Source: Bdellovibrionales bacterium (lineage in GTDB: Bacteria; Bdellovibrionota; UBA1018). Taken from it: a stretch of DNA of 64,000 nt. The notes below the pieces were generated by a model. That model was not told the origin of the DNA, did no database searches, and worked only from the letters and a program-made list of their open reading frames with translations. Every line of letters starts with the position of its first letter. Position 1 is the first letter of the stretch. The position numbers and the translations under genes are program-made. Where the stretch lies: the NCBI GenBank assembly GCA_947380295.1, contig CANCQK010000006.1:62001-126000 (forward strand). The letters run 5' to 3'. Of the stretch, positions 27,190-35,900 are shown in pieces.

Positions 27190-29002
27190 TTTTTTTCTGT
27201 AATTTCTCCTGAAGTTCCCGCTCACGAGCTTTGAGTTCACTCAAAACCCGATTCGCGTCTTCAGATGTCATTTTTTGGGATTTAAAATCATCCTTCTTCT
27301 TCCCAGGTTGGGTCTCTTGATACCGCTTCTCTTCATCTGATTGCTGATGAGTCGAAGCTTGCTTTTGAGACTCCTGTGAAGAATTTTCCTTTTGTTTCTG
27401 TTCCTCACCTGATTTTTGTTTTTGATTTTCCGCGGACTGATTCTTTTGATCCTGGTTCTGCTGCGCTTGCTTCTCCTGCTCCTTCTTTTTTTGGTCGCGC
27501 TTTTTCATTTCATTGAGAACGAGCTGGAGATTCTTTCGCGCTTTTTCTTCTAGTTTTGGATCTTTAGATGCCATCGCCGACTTGATCGCATCGAGATAGG
27601 ATCGAATCGCCTCTTTGGCTTCGCCCTTCTTCTCAAGCGCATTGGCCAAATTGAAAAGAGCCTGATCTCTGAGCTCGGATTGTTTAGACTTCTCAGCCAG
27701 CTTAGCTGCTCGATCAAATGATTGAACCGCTCGATCGACATCCCCTTGTCGAAGTTGAATTACACCCTGGTTAAACTCAAGCTCTGGACTGTAGGGATCG
27801 AGAGCTTGAGCTGAGTTAAATCGTCGCTTAGCCTCGTCAAAATCGCCTCGCTGATAGGCCCTCAAGCCACGTTGAGTCTCTAAGTAACCTTCGATCGGAG
27901 CAGGCGCGCTCAAAACCGCATCTGCCCGCACAGGAACAGAGACGAAGAAAGTTGAGATCAAGAAAACAGCTAGGATCAAATTTCTGACTGGAAGTGATAT
28001 CTCAAGAATGAGCAAAATCACAGCAATGGCGAGAGGGAATTGAAATCGATCTTCATAGACTAAGAAACGTCGCTCCGAGTAATCTCCTCGCACTAAGCCA
28101 CTCATTTGCTTTTTGAGCTCCGAAATTTCTGATTCCTGCTGAGACAAAGACCAGTATTTCCCACCCGCTCGAGAAGCTAAACTCGTGAGATAATCCGAAT
28201 GAAAGGCACTCACGATCGGATTTCCCTTCCGATCCCTCTTAAATCCCAGAACATGTCCTGCATCGTCTCGAACGGGAATAGGCCCCCCTTTTTCAGTACC
28301 CACGCCGAAGGCATAAAACTGAATCCCTTTTTTCTTAATGAGGTCAGCCTCAACTAAGGCCTGATTTTCGTGATCCTCCCCATCTGACACCAAGATCACT
28401 ACGCGAGAGGCTACCGGAGCCTGACTACCACTCAAGACCTCTTCGGCCCCTCGCTCAATCGCTTGAGTCGCAGTTTGTAAGGCTAGGCCGATATCAGTTC
28501 CCTGATTCTGCATGAACTTGGGATCAAGAATTTGAACCGTGTCCCAAACATGATCTAAATCACTGGTCAGAGGACTCACTACAGCGGTGCTGGCGGCAAA
28601 TGCAACCACCCCGACTCGATCCCCATTTAAGGTCGAAAGCAGAGTTTTCACCCAATGTTTCATGGCCTGAAGACGGCTAGGCACGACGTCCTCAGCCCAC
28701 ATGCTATTGGAAATATCGAGCACCAAAACGACGTCCAAACCAGAGACTTTAATCGACTCCTCATGGCTTCCCCATTGCGGACGAGCAAGCGCTAAGAAAC
28801 CGAAAGCTAAAGCCAAAAGTCCAATCAGCGATTTTCTGAATCGAAGTTTGAAATTCAACTCAGGTGAGAGAAATTGCCAAAGCTTGGGTTGCGCAAATCG
28901 GGCAAACTGTTTCCTCCTCCGGCCCTCATCAAAATAGATCCAGCCTAACCAAAAAGGAAGAATCAGGAGTCCCCACAGCCACTGGGGTTCTAGGAACTTC
29001 AT
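27155..29002 (-). CDS. BatB-BatC fusion: VWA-domain membrane protein with TPR and Q/K/E-rich tail
   Basis: The 615-residue protein joins two Bat components. Residues 1-340 form a BatB-type membrane-anchored von Willebrand A domain with an intact MIDAS start (DISNS, 96-100) and flanking transmembrane segments (about 8-24, 58-74 and 322-340). A second hydrophobic segment (346-362) leads into TPR repeats (about 370-490, GLRAYQRGDFDEAKRRFNSA...), as in BatC. Residues about 500-570 are a low-complexity Gln/Lys/Glu tail. In Bacteroides these two parts are separate genes. The start overlaps the batA stop (ATGA). Confidence 0.88.
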   Translation of the reverse strand: MKFLEPQWLWGLLILPFWLGWIYFDEGRRRKQFARFAQPKLWQFLSPELNFKLRFRKSLIGLLALAFGFLALARPQWGSHEESIKVSGLDVVLVLDISNSMWAEDVVPSRLQAMKHWVKTLLSTLNGDRVGVVAFAASTAVVSPLTSDLDHVWDTVQILDPKFMQNQGTDIGLALQTATQAIERGAEEVLSGSQAPVASRVVILVSDGEDHENQALVEADLIKKKGIQFYAFGVGTEKGGPIPVRDDAGHVLGFKRDRKGNPIVSAFHSDYLTSLASRAGGKYWSLSQQESEISELKKQMSGLVRGDYSERRFLVYEDRFQFPLAIAVILLILEISLPVRNLILAVFLISTFFVSVPVRADAVLSAPAPIEGYLETQRGLRAYQRGDFDEAKRRFNSAQALDPYSPELEFNQGVIQLRQGDVDRAVQSFDRAAKLAEKSKQSELRDQALFNLANALEKKGEAKEAIRSYLDAIKSAMASKDPKLEEKARKNLQLVLNEMKKRDQKKKEQEKQAQQNQDQKNQSAENQKQKSGEEQKQKENSSQESQKQASTHQQSDEEKRYQETQPGKKKDDFKSQKMTSEDANRVLSELKARERELQEKLQKKNGNQQAQAKDW

Positions 29003-29982
29003 GGTAAAAACCTCCAGGCCAAACGCTCCAGAAGCTGAACTAAAACCAGCAAGACCAGACCCACCCTCAAAGGAAATTGAAAGTTCTCATCATAACGAAC
29101 TTTTTCTTTCGCTTTGACCACACTTTTTTCAAGTTGGTTGATTTCTCGGAAAACTTTTTCAAGTGTACTCTCGTCTGTCACTCGATAAAACTTACCCTGA
29201 GTTTCCTTCGCAATGAGTTTGAGAAGTTCAGGGTTGAGGGCATTTTCCACCTGCTGATAGGTTACGACTTCGCCCCCCAACAGACTTCGCCGCTTAATCG
29301 GGATATTCACGCGTCCCTCACGACCGACGGCGATCGTATACACGCGAATCCCAAAGCCTTGGGCCAGCTCACCAGCCGTTGCTGGATCAATTTGGCCCAG
29401 ATTATTATCCCCGTCCGTCAGTAAAATGATCACCTTGCTTTTGGCTTTCGAGCTTTTGAGATGCCCGATCGCAAGAGCTAAACCATCACCAATTGCCGTC
29501 CCATCCTTCAATACACCGATACTCGCCTGACGCAGTGCCTTGAGCAGAAGTCCATAGTCCAAGGTCGGAGGAGAAAGGGTGAGTGGTTCGCCACTAAACA
29601 TCACAAATCCGATTCGGTCGTTCTGGCGCCCCTTAATAAAGCTTTCCATCGTATCTTTGGCAACTTCGATTCGAGAGCGCTCACCAAGATCTACGATATT
29701 CATGCTGGCAGAAAAATCTAAAATCATCATGATATCAATGCCGTTGGTGTTTCTCTCCATCTGACGATAACTCGTCTGAGGCCTTGCTAAGGCCAAGATA
29801 AAAAGAATCAAAGCCAGATACTTGAGACTCATCCAGATTCTAAATGGACTTTTTGATGTGACTTCATCTGGAATGGGCATTGAAAACCTGACCCTTGCAG
29901 GACGGTTTCGATGCAGCCACCACCTATGCAAAACAGGAAGGAGAGCAAATAAGATGAGAAAACCCCAACTAGCGAATCGCAT
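28999..29982 (-). CDS. batA: BatA: VWA-domain inner-membrane protein
   Basis: The 327-residue protein has two N-terminal membrane helices, a VWA domain with the MIDAS motif DFSAS (89-93), DGTAIGDGLA and LLTDGDNN, and a C-terminal transmembrane helix (about 302-322). BatA-type proteins act with a MoxR AAA+ ATPase. Proposed roles include aerotolerance and envelope stress, but the molecular mechanism is not settled. It overlaps the neighbouring genes at both ends, so it is part of one tightly coupled operon. Confidence 0.9.
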   Translation of the reverse strand: MRFASWGFLILFALLPVLHRWWLHRNRPARVRFSMPIPDEVTSKSPFRIWMSLKYLALILFILALARPQTSYRQMERNTNGIDIMMILDFSASMNIVDLGERSRIEVAKDTMESFIKGRQNDRIGFVMFSGEPLTLSPPTLDYGLLLKALRQASIGVLKDGTAIGDGLALAIGHLKSSKAKSKVIILLTDGDNNLGQIDPATAGELAQGFGIRVYTIAVGREGRVNIPIKRRSLLGGEVVTYQQVENALNPELLKLIAKETQGKFYRVTDESTLEKVFREINQLEKSVVKAKEKVRYDENFQFPLRVGLVLLVLVQLLERLAWRFLP

Positions 29983-31084
29983 GGCCTGCCCATTCTCCTG
30001 AGATTGACGGTGTTTTTGATTCGATCACCTCAGATTTTCTTCGAGTCAGCTCTACCCACTCGCGTGCGGCCTTTAAAACCTCGAGCGCCTCACTTGCCTC
30101 TGGTTGGTAATCAGTGAATTTTACTCGATCCAGCGAACCAAACAATTTCCTGAGCTCTCCAACTTGTGAATCGCTCAGTTCGTTTGAAAATGGCGGCCCC
30201 AACTGGATTAAGTCACTCAAGGCCGTGAGCATTTCCCGGGTCGTTGCCTCGGGGGCATCGATTCGAAAACGGATTCCCACATAGACCTTCAGAATTTCAG
30301 AAATACCGAAGTAATACTTTTTAAACTCACCTCGAAGGGGATAGTTCATCTGCTCCAACTCTAACAGGCTTCGAAGAGCAATCTGATGCTCTGGCAAAAT
30401 AGGTTCCTTTTTCACCTCAAGCTGAGGATGTCGCAGGCGCCAGCGCCGCCACACAAAATAAATGAGCCCCGCAACTGCACAGGCTGCAACCAAACCTAGA
30501 CCGATGACCCAAAAGATCGGAAACTTCAAACCGACCGGAGGCTCCAGGTCATAGGGCTGGTCGGGCTCGGGGTCTTGCGGAGAAATTGCAGAGCGGACTT
30601 CAATCTGAAGCGGCACTGAACGAGCCACTTCTTTTCCTGCCGGGTCTTTGAGTGCAAACGCTGGCAAAACCAGCGTGCCTGGCTTAATCGCCGCTACCCA
30701 GAATCGAAACTCATCTGAGGCCGAAGCGCCAGGCATTTTGTCTAACCAATCAAAACCAATCTCACCTAAATTGGTCTGAGGTTCAAGCCACTCCACCTTG
30801 AGATCTTGCACCCGAACCTTGGAATCTCCCAGCTTGATTCCTTGGATCCTCATCTGAAGTTGATCGCCCACTCGCGGAGCTTCATGAGGCTGCAAATGAT
30901 CGAGTCGCTCGATCGTATAGGATTGTGTTGGTACGGCGCTGACCTCTGCTACTGGCTGGGAGGCCGCCTGAGCGAAACTCAAGATGCCTAAGCCTGACAT
31001 GCTCAACCACAGAACAACGGTCAAACCGAGCTTATTACCTTCGCCGCGAACGGGCGCGGAAAAATCGGACCACAGCCTCGCCAT
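29969..31084 (-). CDS. Bat-operon membrane protein (DUF4381-like accessory)
   Basis: The product has about 371 residues: a signal peptide ending AQAAS, a periplasmic beta domain, a single transmembrane helix near 188-212 (FWVIGLGLVAACAVAGLIYFVW) and a cytoplasmic helical domain (RSLLELEQMNYPLRGEFKKYYFGISEILKVYVGIRF). This layout matches the accessory membrane proteins found between DUF58 and VWA genes in MoxR operons. ATG 31084 has GAAGG six bases upstream and overlaps the DUF58 gene by about 50 bases. The family assignment is tentative. Confidence 0.7.
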   Translation of the reverse strand: MARLWSDFSAPVRGEGNKLGLTVVLWLSMSGLGILSFAQAASQPVAEVSAVPTQSYTIERLDHLQPHEAPRVGDQLQMRIQGIKLGDSKVRVQDLKVEWLEPQTNLGEIGFDWLDKMPGASASDEFRFWVAAIKPGTLVLPAFALKDPAGKEVARSVPLQIEVRSAISPQDPEPDQPYDLEPPVGLKFPIFWVIGLGLVAACAVAGLIYFVWRRWRLRHPQLEVKKEPILPEHQIALRSLLELEQMNYPLRGEFKKYYFGISEILKVYVGIRFRIDAPEATTREMLTALSDLIQLGPPFSNELSDSQVGELRKLFGSLDRVKFTDYQPEASEALEVLKAAREWVELTRRKSEVIESKTPSISGEWAGHAIR

Positions 31085-31910
31085 AATCATCCTTCGTAAG
31101 AATATTCAAAACCTCAATTCGGCCACCACTGAAGGCCGAGTGCTGATCTTGTTCTAGTTTCTTTTGATATTCCTTGAACCACTTCTGAAAACTGTAGGAG
31201 GAAGTATTCACCAATCGCTCCGCACCTGTCTCCGGATCTAAGAGGAGAATTTGTCCCAATTCCGGAATATTCTGCTCTCGCTCATCACCGATCCGAATCA
31301 CTACCACATCATGTCGTCGAGCCAGTCGTTTGAGCGCTCTTTCGTAGCCGGTAGCTAGAAAGTCACTCATGACGAAAACTACCCCACTGTGCTTCATCAC
31401 ACGACCAGTCGCATCGAGAGCACGTCCCAGGGCTGTACCCTGAGTTTTAGGCTGAAAACTAAGAAGATCTCGAATGATCCGCATGACGTGCTGTTTGCCT
31501 TTTTTCGGCGGAATGATCTTCTCCACTTCATCCGCAAAGATCAATGCTCCAATTCGGTCGCCCGTGTGGCTGACAGCAGAGGCGATCATTGCGCCGAGTT
31601 CTGCAATAATTTCAGACTTCAACCGAGCAGAAGATCCAAATCCTGCAGACCCAGAACTATCAATGACTAAAAAGACAGTGAGCTGACGCTCTTCTTCAAA
31701 TTTTTTAATCAGAGGATCTCGAGTTCGAGCACTCACTTTCCAGTCAATATGCCGGACGTCATCGCCAGGAACATAAGGACGATGCTCAGAAAACTGCACC
31801 CCTTGACCCTTAAAATGGCTTCGATACTGCCCCGAAAGGACGTCATCCACCACTTTGCGAGTTGTGATTTCAATCCACTTTACCTTTTTAAGTAATTCAT
31901 CGGGTAACAT
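31035..31910 (-). CDS. DUF58 domain protein of the MoxR-Bat operon
   Basis: The 291-residue soluble protein has the DUF58 signature RHIDWKVSARTRDPLIKKFEEER (starting near residue 53) followed by a VWA-like fold with a degenerate MIDAS start (DSSGSAGFG). Such proteins sit next to MoxR in most MoxR operons and are thought to act with the ATPase, though their biochemical function is not known. It starts at ATG 31910, 17 bases after moxR, and overlaps the next gene. Confidence 0.9.
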   Translation of the reverse strand: MLPDELLKKVKWIEITTRKVVDDVLSGQYRSHFKGQGVQFSEHRPYVPGDDVRHIDWKVSARTRDPLIKKFEEERQLTVFLVIDSSGSAGFGSSARLKSEIIAELGAMIASAVSHTGDRIGALIFADEVEKIIPPKKGKQHVMRIIRDLLSFQPKTQGTALGRALDATGRVMKHSGVVFVMSDFLATGYERALKRLARRHDVVVIRIGDEREQNIPELGQILLLDPETGAERLVNTSSYSFQKWFKEYQKKLEQDQHSAFSGGRIEVLNILTKDDYGEAVVRFFRARSRRR

Positions 31911-31927
31911 AGAGTTGGGGCGATCCT

Positions 31928-32920
31928 TTAAGGAACTTCAACACGTTCCAGAATCATTTTAACTATTTGCTCGCTGTCGACTCCCTCGGCTTCAGCCTCG
32001 TAGGAAACCATGACACGATGTCTGAGCACATCATAGGCAATCGCTTTAACATCCTCAGGAGTGACGTAACCTCGATGCTGAATAAAAGCGTGAGCCCGAC
32101 TTGCCTTAGCCAAAGCCAATGTGGCTCGAGGAGAAGCCCCCACTTGGATTTGATTCTTAAGATCCTTCAACCCATATTTTTCAGGGAAGCGAGTCGCAAA
32201 AACCACGGACAAAATATAATCTTTGAGCTTTTCGTCCATGTAAATCTTTGAACAAATTTTCCGTGCTTCAAGAATCGTTGCGGGATGACAAATACGGTTT
32301 GGCTTCGGGGGAAGCGCACCAGACATTCGATTCAAAATAGCTTTTTCTTCAGTCAAGGTCGGATAGGTGACTCGGATCTTAAATAAAAATCGATCGAGTT
32401 GGGCCTCTGGTAAAGGATAGGTCCCTTCCTGCTCGATTGGGTTTTGAGTCGCCAATACGATGAAAAGTTCCTGCATCGGGTAGGTGGTTTCACCAATCGT
32501 GACTTGGTGCTCACCCATCGCCTCAAGCAAAGCACTCTGCACTTTTGCAGGGGCACGATTGATTTCATCTGCCAACACGAGGTTCGTAAAGATGGGGCCC
32601 TTTTTAGGAGAAAAATCCCCGGTTTTTTGATTAAAAATCATGGTCCCAACTAAGTCAGCAGGGAGCAAATCGGGCGTGAATTGTATCCGTTGAAAATCAG
32701 CATGAATGACCTCAGCCATCGTTTTGATGGTTAAGGTCTTAGCCAACCCCGGCAATCCCTCAAGTAGAACGTGTCCCTCACAAAGAAGTGCGAGTAAGAG
32801 ACGCTCCAAAAGAGTCTGTTGACCCACCACGACTTGAGAAATCTCATTCATGATCGAATCGACGAATTGACTTTTTGCTCTAATTTCTTCCGTTATTGCA
32901 TTTACATCAATTGAGGACAT
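31928..32920 (-). CDS. moxR: MoxR-family AAA+ ATPase
   Basis: MoxR ATPases are chaperone-like AAA+ proteins that act on VWA-domain clients. The 330-residue product has Walker A GLPGLAKT (55-62), Walker B LVLADE (114-119) with the family NRAPAKVQSALLEAM, and a C-terminal lid (DVLRHRVMVSYEAEAEGV). It is the second gene of the operon, 24 bases downstream of the giant lipoprotein gene. Confidence 0.95.
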   Translation of the reverse strand: MSSIDVNAITEEIRAKSQFVDSIMNEISQVVVGQQTLLERLLLALLCEGHVLLEGLPGLAKTLTIKTMAEVIHADFQRIQFTPDLLPADLVGTMIFNQKTGDFSPKKGPIFTNLVLADEINRAPAKVQSALLEAMGEHQVTIGETTYPMQELFIVLATQNPIEQEGTYPLPEAQLDRFLFKIRVTYPTLTEEKAILNRMSGALPPKPNRICHPATILEARKICSKIYMDEKLKDYILSVVFATRFPEKYGLKDLKNQIQVGASPRATLALAKASRAHAFIQHRGYVTPEDVKAIAYDVLRHRVMVSYEAEAEGVDSEQIVKMILERVEVP

Positions 32921-32944
32921 AGTACGATCAGTATAACCCTAAAC

Positions 32945-35900
32945 TCAGTTTTCAGGAAGACTCCTACGAATGAGTCTTAAAAATTCTACCATCTGACCGT
33001 CCTCGATTAATTGATTCAGAATGTCGAGTAATAAGTCCGCGTTTGTTAAATGAGAAGTCGAACTTCCCACGTGAGCTCGTCTTTCCTTTAAAGAAAACTT
33101 GACTAGTTCGTTCAACTCAGAAGATCTACCGTCTTGCTTAAAGGTCAAAAAATGAGCAAGACTCTCCCTTAATGCCTGAGCTGCGGCCACTCTCTGTTTT
33201 AGATCCACTTCAACACCTGTTTGTGGAGATTTCTCCTCAAGAAAATCTAACAAAGGCCGAAGTACATCCTCAAGCTTCAAGGCTTTAAAACTTGGGTCTT
33301 CCTGAAGGCGCTGAACTCCTCGGGCCAAATTCTCCAAGGAATGCCAAGCGCTCGAATCTTTCCAGACTTCGTGAGTCAAGTACAGTCCCTCGCAAAGACG
33401 ACTCTCTCTGGGCTCACTCTGAGTTTTTCTCAGATCGATGGCAGACAAAGAAGAGAGCGCCTCTTTCAATCGCCTGTTCCACCGATCAGGACAACCCGGA
33501 TCATTCTGTGTTTCCCCAGTCACTTGATCAAGGGCCTGAGCAAAAGAGGATGCCCAACCCGAATCGAGAATTTTTTTAGCGAGAACGGAAATGTCCCCAT
33601 CCCGATTCTTGGTATGTCCGCTCAACCAAAAGTAGAAATGAGCCAATACCTCTTCAGCGCGATCGAGCGCCAGATTAACCACTCCAGGAGGAGGTAGCTC
33701 CTGACCCAACTGAGCACCCCAGGGATCGACTCGATCGACAGCACTCAAAAGATAAAACGAAGCCCGATTTAATTCATCGATTTGAGCAGGTTTTGCATTG
33801 AGTAGCCCCTCTAAACCGTGCCAGATCAGATCGTTGTGAGAATCTTCCTCAAGGAGAGTCTTGGTCAACTTAAGCATTTCGGGCGCACTACCACCTCGAA
33901 TCAAAGTCCGAAATGCAGCCTCAAGTCTTGAATCCCCTAACTCAAAGTGCTGGAGCAATTGCCCCACTCGATGCATCGCTCCAAGTCGAACCACATGCCC
34001 CATGAGACTCAGCTGATTCTCGCTTTGAAGGGTGGCAGGAAATGGTTTAGATCGAACTGACTCAGGGTTTGAATAGTAAACCTCGAAGAAAAAATCCCTC
34101 ATGACAGGCAACAATCCGCCATCATCATTTCCAGAACTGCCAGGAACATTTTCCCGTAGAGAATCAACCGACTGCCAGAGATTGAAAAGCATCCCCTGCA
34201 TATCTTTTAATTCTCTCTGGCCTCTCGCCGTATTCAGGCCCCCTTTGAATCGAATTAATCCCTCCTTAATTAAGGGATGCCCCTCGCTCATCGCAGGAGC
34301 TGGAGGCTGTTGGTACTGAGGACTATCTAACGAGGGAGGCAACTCGACTATGCGAAATACCTCGGTCCCGAACTCCTCGGAATGAAACGACCTGCGCTCC
34401 TTCGGACGTCTCGCAATATTATCCTGAATGCACTGAGGCAAGGGAGGAAGTCCCGCCGCATTCTCAGTCAAAAGCCGAATATCCTCTAACCCGTGATAGC
34501 GTGAATAATCAAACTGAGGTCGATAAACGCCTAACTTCCAGCCCGCAATCTGTGCACCAATCGTCCACGGATTAAACTTCTGGTCGTGTTGAGCCGGACG
34601 ATGCAAAATGCCCTCTACAGCTTCATGAAGGGTCCTAGGCCGATTCTGTTCATAACTGTGGCGAGCAACCTCTTCACTCCAGTCTGAGACATTTTTGAAA
34701 TCATTCTTCAGAGCCAAATCATAGGCAACTTGATATTTCTTAATGATGATTTCTGGCCACTGATCGGCGGGCAAATCGCCCCAGGCATCAGCGATCTCTT
34801 GGGAAAACTGAAGGGCAAGATTCTTACCCGGAGGCACATCAAGCGCAAGGTTAACGTTATAAAGCGTCTTTTCCAACAAATCTAAGTCACTATCTAAAAC
34901 CACATAGGGCTGATCATGCCCCCTGTAATACTGAATTCTGGGCCTCACTCGGAGGGCGCGTTTATGAAAAAGTTTTAAGAGCTTCTCAGGAGTATACCTT
35001 CGCCCAGGAGCTCCCACCGGGCCTAACGCACTTTTTACAAAGCTGAGAGTCGAATCCAATAGCGGGTGTTTTGGATCACTCAGCTTCTGGTCGCGCATTC
35101 GCACCAAAACGGGTTCAATTTCACTTCTCATCGATTCGAAATCCCAAGAGCGATGAACCTGAGGAGACTGAGGAGACCCAACCAAACTGTGAGTCGTCAC
35201 TCGTTCTTTAGATTCCTGAATAATCTCCTCAACGCGCTTTGCAACGTCCAAGTGAGGACCACGCCAGCACTCGACCGATTGTACCCAGTGAGCTAACACT
35301 TCGCGAATTTCGGGGGTATACACTCGGTCCAAAGCCATTTTTTTATGAGATTGTTCTTGCTGTTGAGGTTCCTCAGTCGCTTGTTGGGAATGAACTGACT
35401 GTGCCCGCTTCAACAAAACCTCAGCGTCAGAGAGAAGCTTTGGAAACTCTGGCCCTTTTAAAACATCAGCAATCCAATCCTCAAGATCCTCTGCCCGTTT
35501 CAGCGAAGAACCTTCCCGGACTACTGGCTCCATCGCAAGGAGCAGGGACTTCAACAGAGGATCAGTCTCCATTTCGCTCTCGGATCCTTTTTTTGTAAAA
35601 AATGGAATCGCCTGAAGTGACCTGAACCATGAATTTTGAGACAGTGCATTCGCCTCTGCATCTCGATCGATTCCAGTAAACTTAAAATCATCCATCCAGC
35701 CTTGAATCAGATATTTCAAACTAGGAGACTCCAACCCACCGAAGGCCCCATTGAGAGCATTGACTTGATATGACAAAAAACCATGACTTTCACTGTTATC
35801 AAAATTCGATCGATCAAATAGATCCCAAATCTTTCGATCCAACGGGGAATCACTTTTCTGCTTGCAGGCTAGGAAATAGTCTAGCTGAGCAGAGAATCTC

